Below are positions 50,410 to 59,306 of a stretch of 64,000 bases of DNA, piece after piece (the stretch's first letter is position 1; each line of letters starts with the position of its first letter). The DNA is taken from assembly GCA_002428365.1 (NCBI GenBank), contig DIVW01000040.1:62560-126559 (forward strand), given 5' to 3'. The position numbers and the translations under genes are program-made. Origin of the DNA: Propionibacteriaceae bacterium UBA6122. GTDB lineage: Bacteria > Actinomycetota > Actinomycetes > Propionibacteriales > Propionibacteriaceae. The notes beneath the pieces are model-generated. The model did no database searches. It was given only the letters and a program-made list of their open reading frames with translations, and was not told where the DNA came from.

Positions 50410-51510
50410 ATGTCGATCGCCTTCCCAAGCCCCGCCACCCCCACCACCGCCCGCCGCCAAGACTGGCGAGCCGACTTCAGCACCACTGCCCGCTCGTTCC
50501 TCAAGGTCACCGCCGAGGCCAAGACCCAAGGCCTGTTCAACCGGGCGCGCTGGTTCTACCTACTCGTGGCGGTGCTGGTCGGCGCCGGCCTGGCCGGTAC
50601 CGCGACCGGCCTGGTACTCATCGGTGACAGCTGGTGGCAGTTGATGATTGCCGCCGCCGCTGGCCTGCTGCTCACCCAAGTGGCCTTCCTGGCCCACGAA
50701 GCAGGCCACCGCCAAGTGCTGCGAACCGGGCCGAACAACGACCGGCTAGCCCGAATCCTGGCTGCAGGAGTGGTAGGCATCAGCTACTCCTGGTGGGACT
50801 CCAAGCACTCCCGCCATCACGCCAATCCCAACCAATTGACCCGCGATCCTGACATCGGCATGGACGTCATCTCCTTCGTCGAAGCTGATGCGGCCAAAGC
50901 AACCGGCCTGAATCGCTTCATCACCCAACGTCAAGGCTGGTTGTTCTTCCCGCTGCTAATCCTGGAGGGCATCAACTTGCACTTCCAGGGTGTCAAGCAC
51001 CTCGTGCAGCGAGCACCGGTGCGCGGTCGTTGGCTCGAACTGAGCCTGATCGCCGTCCGGTTCGCCATTGTTCTCGGCGCGGTCTTCTGGCTGCTGCCTT
51101 TCGGCATGGCGGTGGCCTTCCTCGCCGTCCAGCTGGCCGTGTTCGGGGTCTACATGGGTGCGAGCTTCGCCCCGAACCACAAGGGCATGCCGATCATCGA
51201 TCGCGACGCCCGCCTGGACTTCTTCAGCAAGCAGGTGCTCACCTCGCGCAACATCCGGGGTGGCTGGTGGGCGACCTGGCTCATGGGCGGACTGAACTAC
51301 CAGGTCGAGCATCACCTGTTCCCCAACATGGCCCGCCCGCACCTGGCGAAGGCCAGGGTGCTCGTCCGGGCCGAGTGCGACCGGCTCGAGGTGCCCTACA
51401 CCGAGACCAGCCTGTGGCGTTCCTACGCCATCGTGGTCACCTACCTGAATCGGGTCGGGCTCGCTGCCCGAGACCCGTTCGACTGCCCGATGAACGAATT
51501 GCGGCGCTGA
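50410..51510 (+). CDS. Membrane fatty-acid desaturase
   Basis: This 366-aa protein has the three His boxes HEAGH, HSRHH (KHSRHHANP) and QVEHHLF with four or more membrane helices. The third box with Gln as the first residue is typical of linoleoyl/front-end type desaturases such as DesA3. It should use oxygen and a di-iron site, in contrast to the anaerobic genes nearby, so the organism is probably facultative. ATG 50410. Confidence 0.9.
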   Translation: MSIAFPSPATPTTARRQDWRADFSTTARSFLKVTAEAKTQGLFNRARWFYLLVAVLVGAGLAGTATGLVLIGDSWWQLMIAAAAGLLLTQVAFLAHEAGHRQVLRTGPNNDRLARILAAGVVGISYSWWDSKHSRHHANPNQLTRDPDIGMDVISFVEADAAKATGLNRFITQRQGWLFFPLLILEGINLHFQGVKHLVQRAPVRGRWLELSLIAVRFAIVLGAVFWLLPFGMAVAFLAVQLAVFGVYMGASFAPNHKGMPIIDRDARLDFFSKQVLTSRNIRGGWWATWLMGGLNYQVEHHLFPNMARPHLAKARVLVRAECDRLEVPYTETSLWRSYAIVVTYLNRVGLAARDPFDCPMNELRR

Positions 51511-51531
51511 GCCATCTGGACGGCTAAGGCT

Positions 51532-52605
51532 TCACCCCTGGGGTGGGCCACCGTCGCCGCGATGCTGGTGGCGGTGGCCTGCGTCCGGGAAGTGCTCGTG
51601 GGTGTGGGTAACCGGCTCATGATCGTGGGGATGGCTGTGCCAGACCCCTGGCGGCACCGGCGGGTCATGCCGGTGGCCGTGATGACCGTCGTCGTGGGCA
51701 TGGCGATGCTCATGCAGTTGGGCGGGGTGGCTGTGCCAGTGCCCATGGCGCTCGCGTAGGTGCAGCAGCACGCCAAGTGCCATCAAGACCGCCGCCACCG
51801 CGACCGTCCAGGTGATCGGGTCGCCAAGAAGGATCGCCAACGTGGCCCCGAAAAACGGCGCCACCGAGAAGTATGCGCCAGCCCGAGCTGTGCCCAGTAG
51901 ACCGAGCGCGGTGATGAACAACACCAGGCTCACCCCATAAGAGAGCACACCAATCGAAGCAGCCCCGGCCAAGGCGGGCCAGGCTGGCAACTGAGCGCCG
52001 AGGGCGAATGCAAGCAATAGATTCACTGGCCCGGCCACCGTTCCTTTGACCGCCGCCAACCAGGTGGCATCGGTCAGCGCCAGCCGCTGCGTCAGGTTGT
52101 TGTCGATCCCCCAGCTCAGGCAGGCACCGAGCACGGCCGCCGTGGGCCACCAGCCAGCGAACTGCGCCTGACCGGGCCAACTCAACACCACCGCTCCGGC
52201 CGCGATCAGGACGAACCCGGCCACGATACGGCGATCGGTCGCCTCCCGAAAAACCAGCCAGGCAATCAATGCGGTGAACAGTGCTTCGGCGTTTAGCAGC
52301 AGGGAGGCCCCCGAAGCAGGCATCGAGGCCAGGCCGAACATCAGCAGCAACGGCCCAGCCATCCCGCCGAAGAAGACCACCCCGACCAGCCAGGGCAGCT
52401 CCGATTTCGCCAAGTGCACCCGTGGCGAACGACGCACCAGGCGCCAGCCGAACAGGGCCAACCCCGCGGCGGTGTAAAGCAGGCCCGCGAGCAGCCAGGG
52501 TCCAACCTGGCCCAGCAGCAGTTTCGCCACCGGGGTGCCAGCACCAAACAGCGCTGCCGCAGCCAATCCGGCCACCGCCCCCCGATTGGCGAACTGCCTA
52601 CCCAT
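51532..52605 (-). CDS. DMT/EamA transporter with a histidine-rich C-terminal tail
   Basis: This 357-aa protein has ten membrane helices in two EamA repeats (FGAGTPVAKLLLG, LSYGVSLVLFITALGLLGTARAG). The last 74 residues are hydrophilic and contain 22 His, in runs such as HGHWHSH, HEHRHAH and HGHRH, likely a metal-binding region. The ATG at 52605 avoids the overlap with metB. The substrate is unknown. Confidence 0.85.
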   Translation of the reverse strand: MGRQFANRGAVAGLAAAALFGAGTPVAKLLLGQVGPWLLAGLLYTAAGLALFGWRLVRRSPRVHLAKSELPWLVGVVFFGGMAGPLLLMFGLASMPASGASLLLNAEALFTALIAWLVFREATDRRIVAGFVLIAAGAVVLSWPGQAQFAGWWPTAAVLGACLSWGIDNNLTQRLALTDATWLAAVKGTVAGPVNLLLAFALGAQLPAWPALAGAASIGVLSYGVSLVLFITALGLLGTARAGAYFSVAPFFGATLAILLGDPITWTVAVAAVLMALGVLLHLRERHGHWHSHPAQLHEHRHAHDDGHHGHRHDPPVPPGVWHSHPHDHEPVTHTHEHFPDAGHRHQHRGDGGPPQG

Positions 52606-52660
52606 TGCTTGCACACTCTCATCATGGGGCCGACCAGGACCTCCGGTCAGCCAATGGCGC

Positions 52661-53863
52661 CTACCCGGCCGAGGCGAGTGCCCGGTCCAGCCCGGCGCGA
52701 AGATCGGCGACCAGATCGGTCGGCTCCTCGATGCCGATGCTGAGCCGCAACATGCCTGCACTGATTCCGGCGGCACGCTGAATGTGGTCCGGCATCGCGG
52801 CATGGGTCATCGTCGCCGGGTGTGAGATCAATGACTCCACCCCACCAAGGCTCTCGGCCAAGCAGAAGTAGTTCAGCCCGTCCAGCAGTGCGGCTGCGGC
52901 GACCTGATCGGCGAGCTCAAAGGTGACGATGGCACCGAACCCATCGGACTGGCGCTTGGCCAGTTCGTGCTGAGGGTGGGTAGCCAGCCCCGGATAGTGC
53001 ACCGCCCGGACGGCCGGGTGATCGACCAGCAGCTCCACCACGGCCGCAGCTCCGCGTTGGGCAGCAGCTAGGCGCAAATGCAGGGTGCGCAGTCCGCGCA
53101 ACGCGAGGTAGGAATCGAAGGCTCCCCCCGTAGTGCCCAAGGTGTTCGCCCACCAGCACAGTTGCGCGCCAAGCTCGGCGTCGGCGGCCACAATCACGCC
53201 AGCGACCACATCGGAATGCCCGTTCAAGTACTTCGTGGCCGAATGGACGACCACATCGGCCCCCAGCGCCAGCGGCCGTTGCACCACCGGGCTGGCGAAG
53301 GTGTTGTCGGCCACCACCAAGGCACCGGCGGCATGGGCCGCCTCGGCGACCGCGGCGATGTCGGTGATCCGCAATAGCGGATTGGACGGGGTCTCCAGCC
53401 AAACCAGATCAACACCGGTGGTGATCGCGGCCCGGGCCGCGTCCAGGTTGCTGAGGTCGATCAGCTTCAGCTTGAGTCGCCCGGCCTTAGCCAGGGCATC
53501 GAACAGCCGCCAAGAGCCGCCGTAGCAGTCCGCCGGGGCGAGCAGGGTGCCGCCGTCCGGCACTAGGGCCAACACGGTAGTGCTGATGGCGGCCATCCCC
53601 GAGGCAGTCACACAGCTAGCCAGCCCGCCCTCAAGCTCGGCCACGGCCTGGCCAAACAACTCCCGGGTGGGGTTACCGGAGCGGCTGTAGTCGTAGACAC
53701 CGCGCTGATTCAGGCCGCCAAAGGCGTAGGAGGTGGCCAGATAGATCGGCGGAGTCACCGCGCCATAGGCGGAGTCGATCTCGATGCCGGCCCGCACTAC
53801 TGCGGTCTGGGGGTGTGGCCTTACGGCGCCAGGATCATTCTCGAGCTTGCTGGGTGGGTTCAC
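52661..53863 (-). CDS. metB: Cystathionine gamma-synthase / trans-sulfuration PLP enzyme
   Basis: This 400-aa PLP enzyme has the family pattern (GAVTPPIYLATSYAF, YSRSGNPTR) and the PLP Lys in HSATKYLNGHSDV. It makes cystathionine from cysteine and an activated homoserine, or cleaves it; gamma-lyase is hard to exclude from sequence. The start is GTG. A 380-bp leader with a short open frame lies upstream. Confidence 0.88.
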   Translation of the reverse strand: MNPPSKLENDPGAVRPHPQTAVVRAGIEIDSAYGAVTPPIYLATSYAFGGLNQRGVYDYSRSGNPTRELFGQAVAELEGGLASCVTASGMAAISTTVLALVPDGGTLLAPADCYGGSWRLFDALAKAGRLKLKLIDLSNLDAARAAITTGVDLVWLETPSNPLLRITDIAAVAEAAHAAGALVVADNTFASPVVQRPLALGADVVVHSATKYLNGHSDVVAGVIVAADAELGAQLCWWANTLGTTGGAFDSYLALRGLRTLHLRLAAAQRGAAAVVELLVDHPAVRAVHYPGLATHPQHELAKRQSDGFGAIVTFELADQVAAAALLDGLNYFCLAESLGGVESLISHPATMTHAAMPDHIQRAAGISAGMLRLSIGIEEPTDLVADLRAGLDRALASAG

Positions 53864-54100
53864 GGGTCATCCTTGCCGTCGTCGGTTGCTGGTCGGAGTT
53901 CCGCTGACGGCGACTCGGCAATCAGGCCGAGCTGATCCTGGCTTTCGGTAGTTTGCCACCCTTTGACCGGGAGGCGATTCGGTAGCCGGGCCGTTCAGCG
54001 GCGACGCATTCGCCCGCGCCGCGCGGCCGTCATGGCTGCGCTGGCGTGGGCGATGAACATGGCAGGAATCCTAACAGCGCACCAAATTGGTCGAAGACTC
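53864..54100 (-). promoter_or_regulatory. Leader region of metB with short uORF and hairpins
   Basis: The minus-strand leader contains the uORF 53995-54060 and several dyads such as CTCGGC/GCCGAG (53914-53931). I could not match a SAM-I, SAM-IV or SAH core. Structured RNA control is possible but not shown. Confidence 0.45.
53995..54060 (-). CDS. Leader peptide upstream of metB (Arg/Met-rich uORF)
   Basis: A 21-residue frame begins MFIAHASAAM and ends RRGRMRRR before a TGA. Its ATG is seven bases after TAGGAT, a -10-like TANNNT, so it could be leaderless. It contains no Cys, unlike the uORF upstream of DUF4395, but both end in an RxxRM motif followed by Arg. A role in attenuation of metB is inferred. 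Confidence 0.45.
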   Translation of the reverse strand: MFIAHASAAMTAARRGRMRRR

Positions 54101-54246
54101 GACCTGAAGGCTTCGACGGGCTCAGCCAACTAGTTCAGTTCCCTGAGCCTGTCGAAGGGTCGGCTTGAGGCTAGACCTGAAGGCTTCGACGGGCTCAGCC
54201 AACTAGTTCAGTTCCCTGAGCCTGTCGAAGGGTCGGCTTGAGGCTA
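54101..54246. repeat. Perfect 73-bp tandem duplication with hairpin
   Basis: Two identical 73-bp units (54101-54173 and 54174-54246) each hold CTTCGACGGGCTCAG and CTGAGCCTGTCGAAG, a 15-bp stem with one wobble. The second unit ends at the cysK stop. The same hairpin family occurs at 380-592. Confidence 0.85.
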
Positions 54247-55176
54247 GACGAGCAGGTCGGCGTACAGCGGGGTCGACAGGTAGCGCTCGCCCCAGTCGGG
54301 AGCGATTACGACGATGGTGGCACCGGCGTTGGCCGGATCGGCGGCCAGATCGGCCGCGGCGCGCAGCGCGGCACCCGAAGAGATGCCGAGCAGCAGGCCC
54401 TCCTCCTTGGCGACTCGCCGAGCCCACTCGATGGCATCATCGCTGGTCACCTTGATAACGCCGTCCACTACGCCCAGATCGAGGATGGACGGAATGAAGC
54501 CGGGGCTGATGCCCTGAATCTTGTGCGGGCCTTTCGGTTCACCAGACAGCACCGCCGACTCGGCCGACTCCACCGCGTACAGCTTCACGCTCGGCTTGCG
54601 CTGCTTCAACACAGTGCCGATGCCGGTGATGGTGCCACCGGTGCCAACGCCGGAGACGATGATGTCGACCGCACCGTCGGTGTCGGCCCAAATCTCCTCA
54701 GCGGTCGTCTTTCGGTGAATCTCGACGTTGGCGGCATTGTCGAACTGCCGGGCCAGGATCGCTCCCGGGGTGGCCGCGGCGATCTCAGCAGCCTTCGCAT
54801 TCGCCTCCGGCACCCCACCAGCAGCCGGAGTCAGCACCAACTCCGCCCCCAGGGCGCGCAGCACGGCGCGGCGTTCTTTGGAGAAGCTCTCCGGCAAGGT
54901 GATGATCACCCGGTACCCGCGAGCAGCGCCCACCCAGGCCAGCGCGATGCCAGTATTGCCGCTAGTGCCCTCAACAATGGTGCCGCCCGGCTGCAGCGAG
55001 CCGTCGGCCTCAGCCGCGTCGATGATGGCGACCCCGATCCGGTCTTTCACCGAGTTGGCCGGGTTGTAGTACTCCAGCTTCGCCAGCACCGTGGCGCTTG
55101 ATTCGCCGTACAGGCGGTTGATTCTCACCAACGGGGTACGGCCGATCAACTTGGTCGCGTCTTCGTAGTAGCTCAC
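54244..55176 (-). CDS. cysK: Cysteine synthase CysK
   Basis: This 310-aa PLP enzyme has KLEYYNPANSVKDR with the PLP Lys, the EGTSGNTG substrate loop and GTGGTITGIGTVLK. It makes cysteine from O-acetylserine and sulfide. The GTG start follows AGAGG. It is downstream of the thioredoxin gene and probably co-transcribed with it. Confidence 0.94.
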   Translation of the reverse strand: MSYYEDATKLIGRTPLVRINRLYGESSATVLAKLEYYNPANSVKDRIGVAIIDAAEADGSLQPGGTIVEGTSGNTGIALAWVGAARGYRVIITLPESFSKERRAVLRALGAELVLTPAAGGVPEANAKAAEIAAATPGAILARQFDNAANVEIHRKTTAEEIWADTDGAVDIIVSGVGTGGTITGIGTVLKQRKPSVKLYAVESAESAVLSGEPKGPHKIQGISPGFIPSILDLGVVDGVIKVTSDDAIEWARRVAKEEGLLLGISSGAALRAAADLAADPANAGATIVVIAPDWGERYLSTPLYADLLV

Positions 55177-55213
55177 TTCACTTACCTCTCCAGTAGTTGT
55201 TGCTTGGTGGCGC

Positions 55214-55642
55214 TCAGGCCGCCGGACGGCTGACCAGCTGTTGCAGAGCGCCCAGTACTTCGGATTTGCGCGCGGCGCCGACGATGCGGTGCCGCACCAC
55301 CCCGCCGGAGTCCAACAGCAGGACGGTTGGGGTGCGGGTGATGCCGAACTCGTCGACCAGGTCGAGGCGGGTTTCGGCGTTGATGTCGATGTGGGCCAGC
55401 CCTGGCTCTTCGGCAGCCACTTCGCTCAGCAGTCGATGGGTGGTGCGGCAGGGCGCGCAGACGACGGCCGAGAACTGGACGAAGGTCGCCTGCTCGCCGA
55501 GTTCGTCGCCCAGGCGGGCGGCGTCCAAATGCGACTGGCGCCCAGTTCGCTCCACCTTGGCTCGACCGTCGCCGAGTTGTCGGTAGCCACCGAAGGCCAA
55601 CGCCAACACCAACGCCCCGAGCACGATCCACACTCCGGTCAT
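55214..55642 (-). CDS. Membrane-anchored thioredoxin-like protein
   Basis: This 142-aa protein has an N-terminal helix and a thioredoxin fold with the active site VVCAPCRTTH and the cis-Pro in TRTPTVLLLDSGG. It lies between DUF4395 and cysK. The pair thioredoxin-DUF4395 is common in actinobacteria. Another frame over the same bases was discarded. Confidence 0.85.
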   Translation of the reverse strand: MTGVWIVLGALVLALAFGGYRQLGDGRAKVERTGRQSHLDAARLGDELGEQATFVQFSAVVCAPCRTTHRLLSEVAAEEPGLAHIDINAETRLDLVDEFGITRTPTVLLLDSGGVVRHRIVGAARKSEVLGALQQLVSRPAA

Positions 55643-55649
55643 GGCCGCT

Positions 55650-56123
55650 TCAGCCGTTCGCCACGGTACGGGCCGGACGGGTGCCCAGGCGCTTGCCGAG
55701 CAGGTAGAGCTCGCACCCGAGGCAGTAGTTGAACACCGCGTTCAAGGCAGCGGCGACTAGGGCCAAGCCCGCCGCCAGATAGAACAGCGTCGGCAGGCTA
55801 ACGAGCACTCCAGCCAACGCCACCAAAGCGAAGACTAGGCCGACGGCTTGGGCGAATCGCGGCGGACGAGCATCCTCCAGCTCGGTCGGTGAGGCCAGTC
55901 TCGGCCGCAGCGTGCGACGGTAGAGCCAGCTGTAGGGCTGGTAGCTCAGCCCCAGCAGGGCCCCGGCGGCGAAGGCCACGGTCTGCAGGATCAGCAGCGG
56001 CAGTCCCCAGCCAGGGCCGAGGATGATGGCTAGGGCGAGCACCACTGAAGTGATCGCTGCCCCGAACCGTGGCCCGCGCGGGTCGACCAACTCTGGGGTT
56101 GGCGTAGTTTGCTCAGAACTCAT
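55650..56123 (-). CDS. DUF4395 membrane protein
   Basis: This 157-aa protein has four helices and ends with NYCLGCELYLL, the CxxC motif of DUF4395 proteins that accompany thioredoxin-like proteins. It heads the operon DUF4395-thioredoxin-cysK, under a Cys-containing leader peptide. Confidence 0.82.
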   Translation of the reverse strand: MSSEQTTPTPELVDPRGPRFGAAITSVVLALAIILGPGWGLPLLILQTVAFAAGALLGLSYQPYSWLYRRTLRPRLASPTELEDARPPRFAQAVGLVFALVALAGVLVSLPTLFYLAAGLALVAAALNAVFNYCLGCELYLLGKRLGTRPARTVANG

Positions 56124-56168
56124 GGGACGTCCTTGGGTGATACGTGGAATTAGTGACGATTACGGCCC

Positions 56169-56229
56169 GACCGTTGGCCAGCGGCGGCCTGGGGGCGAAT
56201 GATCGCCGCCCCGGGTGGCGGCAACGGTC
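56169..56229 (-). promoter_or_regulatory. Nested hairpin between leader peptide and DUF4395
   Basis: GACCGTTG and CAACGGTC (56169-56176, 56222-56229) enclose an inner GGCGGC/GCCGCC stem. It sits between the Cys-rich leader peptide and the operon start, where an attenuator would lie. Confidence 0.5.
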
Positions 56230-56250
56230 AGCGGGTGTTGTGGCGGTGGC

Positions 56251-56322
56251 TCAGGGGCGGCGACAACACATTCGCGCCCGCTGACAGCCCTGGCATCGGG
56301 CCGTGTATACGCTTGCGGACAT
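56251..56322 (-). CDS. Cysteine-rich leader peptide of the cysK operon
   Basis: A 23-residue frame begins MSASVYTARC and ends RMCCRRP with a TGA stop. It has four Cys, two adjacent. The ATG is six bases after TACGGT, a -10-like TANNNT, so the mRNA could be leaderless. Cys-codon uORFs upstream of sulfur genes regulate by translation of cysteine codons in actinobacteria. Confidence 0.6.
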   Translation of the reverse strand: MSASVYTARCQGCQRARMCCRRP

Positions 56323-56422
56323 GGAAATACCGTAGCAGACACCCCAGCCTGCCCCGCCACCATCTGGACGGGCCCGCCTTGCCCAGATGGTCACCAGGCC
56401 GGGCGCCCGTCCGGGCCAAGGC

Positions 56423-57070
56423 TCAGCCCAGCGCCCGCAATCGCAGCTGCCGACTGCGGTCCAGATGGGCAGCCATCGCCTCTCTGGCCTTGTCAGCATC
56501 ACCATCGGCGATCGCCTGCAGAATCTCACCGTGCTCATGCGCAGTGGTCTCCAGGTCATCAGCCGGCGACGGCGGCCCCTGGTCGTAGATACGCAATTGC
56601 GCCGACCAGCGGTTCAATGTGCCGGCGACGGTGGTGTTGTGGGCGGCTCGCCACAGGGCCAGATGCCAGGACGAGTTGGCCTCATGCGCGCCCCGGGTGT
56701 CTCCTGCCTGCGCTGCAGCCAATGCGGTCTCATGCGCTGTCCGCAGTCGCACCAGGTCAAGATCGGTGTGTCGACGGGCCGCGGCGGTCGCCGCCAGGCC
56801 TTCCAGGGCCATTCGGGCCTCATAGATTTCGATTACGTCTTCGGCAGTGCCGGTGCGCACGCGATAGCCATTGTCGACTCGCTCGACCAACCCGTCCTGC
56901 TGGAGGGCTACCAACGCCTCCCGCACCGGCGTCCGGGAGACTCCGTAGCGCGCCGCCAAGGAGGTCTCCAACAGTCGCTGCCCATCAGGAAACTCGCCGT
57001 TGAGGATGTCCTCGCGGATCCGCAGGTACTGGTCTGTGGTCAGCGAACCTGACATCGGTCGATCCGGCAT
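56423..57070 (-). CDS. GntR-family regulator with FCD domain
   Basis: This 215-aa protein has an N-terminal winged helix (QRLLETSLAARYGVSRTPVREALVALQQDGLV) and a C-terminal FCD ligand domain with repeated metal-binding His/Asp. FadR-type regulators control sugar-acid or amino-acid catabolism. The ATG at 57070 follows GGAG. The target is unknown. Confidence 0.88.
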   Translation of the reverse strand: MPDRPMSGSLTTDQYLRIREDILNGEFPDGQRLLETSLAARYGVSRTPVREALVALQQDGLVERVDNGYRVRTGTAEDVIEIYEARMALEGLAATAAARRHTDLDLVRLRTAHETALAAAQAGDTRGAHEANSSWHLALWRAAHNTTVAGTLNRWSAQLRIYDQGPPSPADDLETTAHEHGEILQAIADGDADKAREAMAAHLDRSRQLRLRALG

Positions 57071-57162
57071 CGGTCTCCAATCAGTGTGGACACCCGAATT
57101 CTCCCACATACGCTTCCGAGGGGCGGGCCGGGCCACGCCGAAGCGGAGCCCGACCCGTCCGC

Positions 57163-58014
57163 TCAGGCAGCAGCGCGCAGAGTCTCAATGATCGGGGTGG
57201 TCGGACGGCCAATCAGGCCCGCCAGTGCCCCATTGGTGACCCCGAGTTCTCCGGCAGCAATGGCCAGATCCACTCCGACAATGAAGCCCACCAGGCCGGC
57301 ATCCAATCCGAAGCCAGCCAAAGCCGCGGACTTGGCCTCGGCATCCACATGCTGCGCGACGACTTCACGACCCACCACCTTGGTGAGGTCAGCAGCGAGT
57401 TCATCGAGGCTCCACGCCACGTCGCCGGTGAGGGTGTAGGTGCGCCCAACCTCGCCGCTGGCCAGCACGACCGCGGCCGCCTCGGCGTATTCGCTACGCG
57501 GCGCGCTAGCCACCCGGCCCTCGCCGGCCGCAGTGACGATCTGCCCAGCCTGGGCTGCCGAGGCCAGATCGCCAAGGAAGTTCTCGTGGTACCAGCCGTT
57601 GCGCAGGATCACATGCGGCACCCCGGAGGCGGCCAGAGCCGCTTCGGTGGCTTTGTGTTCAGGCGCGACCGGATTGATTGACGCGTCCGGACCCACCGCA
57701 CTGGTGTAGACGATTCGTCCCACCCCGGCAGCCTTGGCGGCAGCGATCACGGCCTGGTGCTGGGTCGCGCGGCGGCCAAATTCGCTGCCGGAGACCAGCA
57801 ACAGCGAGTCCACCCCGACTAGGGCTGCGGCCAGCGCGTCCGGTTGGTTGTAGTCGAAGTGTCGGACGGTGACGCCCTTAGCGGTCAGATCGGCAGCGGC
57901 CTCAGGGCGGCGCACCAGCGCGACGATCTCACTGGACGGGGTGCCCAGGGTGAGCAGGTGGTCGATGGCCAGGCGGCCCAGTTGGCCGGTGGCGCCGGTA
58001 ACGGCAAGGGTCAT
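57163..58014 (-). CDS. NmrA/QorB-like NAD(P)-binding reductase
   Basis: This 283-aa protein has TGATGQLGRLAIDHLL (Rossmann glycine loop) and RIVYTSAVGPDA, similar to quinone oxidoreductase 2. It is divergent from an HxlR regulator and is its likely target. It probably acts on quinones or electrophiles. Confidence 0.87.
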   Translation of the reverse strand: MTLAVTGATGQLGRLAIDHLLTLGTPSSEIVALVRRPEAAADLTAKGVTVRHFDYNQPDALAAALVGVDSLLLVSGSEFGRRATQHQAVIAAAKAAGVGRIVYTSAVGPDASINPVAPEHKATEAALAASGVPHVILRNGWYHENFLGDLASAAQAGQIVTAAGEGRVASAPRSEYAEAAAVVLASGEVGRTYTLTGDVAWSLDELAADLTKVVGREVVAQHVDAEAKSAALAGFGLDAGLVGFIVGVDLAIAAGELGVTNGALAGLIGRPTTPIIETLRAAA

Positions 58015-58050
58015 GGCGGTTCTCCAGAGTGAAGTAGGGTTACTTACGAT

Positions 58051-58076
58051 TAGTTAGCACTATACTCTAGTTAGCA
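58051..58076. promoter_or_regulatory. Direct repeats TAGTTAGCA around TATACT
   Basis: TAGTTAGCA occurs at 58051 and 58068 with a TATACT -10-like element between. They lie in the gap between the reductase and the HxlR regulator and are a good candidate operator for HxlR. Confidence 0.5.
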
Positions 58077-58106
58077 ACATCGACAAGTTCTTGTGGAAGG
58101 GGTGTC

Positions 58107-58457
58107 ATGGAGCGTCCGTTCGATGCGTTCAGCCCGCGCTGCCCGTCCCGCGAGGTTGTGGACGATGTGATCGGCCGCTGGCCCGCGCTAGTGCTGGTGG
58201 CCCTGCTCGACAATCCCCGGCGCTTCGCGGACACCGCTCGAGCAGTTGGCGGCATCAGCGACCGGATGCTGTCGCGCACCCTGACCAACCTCACCAACGA
58301 TGGCCTCATCAGCCGCGCCGAACAGCACGGGCAGCACGTCACCTATCAGCTCACCGAAGCCGGCCGACACCTCGCCACCGCCCTGAAGGGTGTGGTCGCA
58401 GCAGTCTACGAAGTGATGCCCCAGGTGCTGGCCGCCCGGCAGATTTCCGCCCCCTGA
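58107..58457 (+). CDS. HxlR-family transcriptional regulator
   Basis: This 116-aa protein has the HxlR start CPSREVVDDVIGRWPALVLVAL and a winged helix (GISDRMLSRTLTNLTNDGLISRAE). Many sense electrophiles through the conserved N-terminal Cys (here CPSR). It is divergent from the reductase. Confidence 0.9.
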   Translation: MERPFDAFSPRCPSREVVDDVIGRWPALVLVALLDNPRRFADTARAVGGISDRMLSRTLTNLTNDGLISRAEQHGQHVTYQLTEAGRHLATALKGVVAAVYEVMPQVLAARQISAP

Positions 58458-58655
58458 ACCACCGCCAGCAGGCGCGTTCGGGGCCGACATGACCAGAGGC
58501 GGCGACCCGCTGGCCACGGCACTACCCCCCGGATGCCTCGACTGCGGACGCCGCCTCACGGGCTTCTCGCCCGGCCGTTGTCCCTAGTCACAGGGTACTA
58601 CCACCACCTGAACCAGGCAGCAATTTCCGCCACAATTTCGCGCCCCGGTGAGTTT

Positions 58656-59306
58656 CTAAACCAACACCCTGACGGCGCCCAGTTGCTCAGGGTCCAGTCG
58701 GACAGCCTTGCCGGCCACAGTAATGGCGCCATCCTTCCCGGAAGTCGTCACCGTAACCCCAGGACGCATCCCCACTTCGGCCAATTGGAGAAGTTGCTCG
58801 GCATCGGTGTCGGACACCCGCAGGACCACGTAGCTCCCCGGCGGCACCTCCGAGAGCTCAGCAGTGTCCCCGAATTGCGGCCAACTGCCGTCCGCATTGG
58901 GAATGGGATCCCCGTGCGGATCAATAGCTGGGTGCCCAAGTACCTCGTCGATGCGAGCCAGGAAGAGCTCACTGACCGCATGCTCCAGGCGTTCAGCCTC
59001 GTCATGCACTTCGTTCCAGGCATACCCCAGAGTTCGGGCCAGGTACGCCTCCAGCAACCGATGGCGACGCACCATAGCGATGGCCAAACGACGTCCGATC
59101 GGGGTGAGCAAGGCTGGCCGATAGGGCCGATAAATGAGCAACCCTTGATCGTCCAGTCGGTGCAGCGTCTCGGACACATTGGCTCGAGTGGTCGAGAAGC
59201 GTTCGGCCAGCCCTTTGGTGGTGATCGGCGGTTCGCCCCACTCAGAGGCACTCCAAATCACCTTCAGATAGTCCTGCGCGACTCTGCTCAGGTCGCCAAC
59301 TTCCAT
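58656..59306 (-). CDS. mntR: DtxR-family metal regulator, MntR-like
   Basis: This 216-aa regulator has the helix-turn-helix (TTKGLAERFSTTRANVSETLHRLDDQGLL) and the metal-binding region (ERLEHAVSELFLARIDEVLGHPAIDPHGDPIP), with an SH3-like C-terminus. It overlaps the mntH stop by one base (TAATG). It should repress mntH with Mn2+. Confidence 0.9.
   Translation of the reverse strand: MEVGDLSRVAQDYLKVIWSASEWGEPPITTKGLAERFSTTRANVSETLHRLDDQGLLIYRPYRPALLTPIGRRLAIAMVRRHRLLEAYLARTLGYAWNEVHDEAERLEHAVSELFLARIDEVLGHPAIDPHGDPIPNADGSWPQFGDTAELSEVPPGSYVVLRVSDTDAEQLLQLAEVGMRPGVTVTTSGKDGAITVAGKAVRLDPEQLGAVRVLV

Noticed and set aside
53864..54060. SAM riboswitch before metB
   Set aside because: No match to the SAM-I, SAM-IV or SAH core pattern could be made by eye; kept only as a structured leader.
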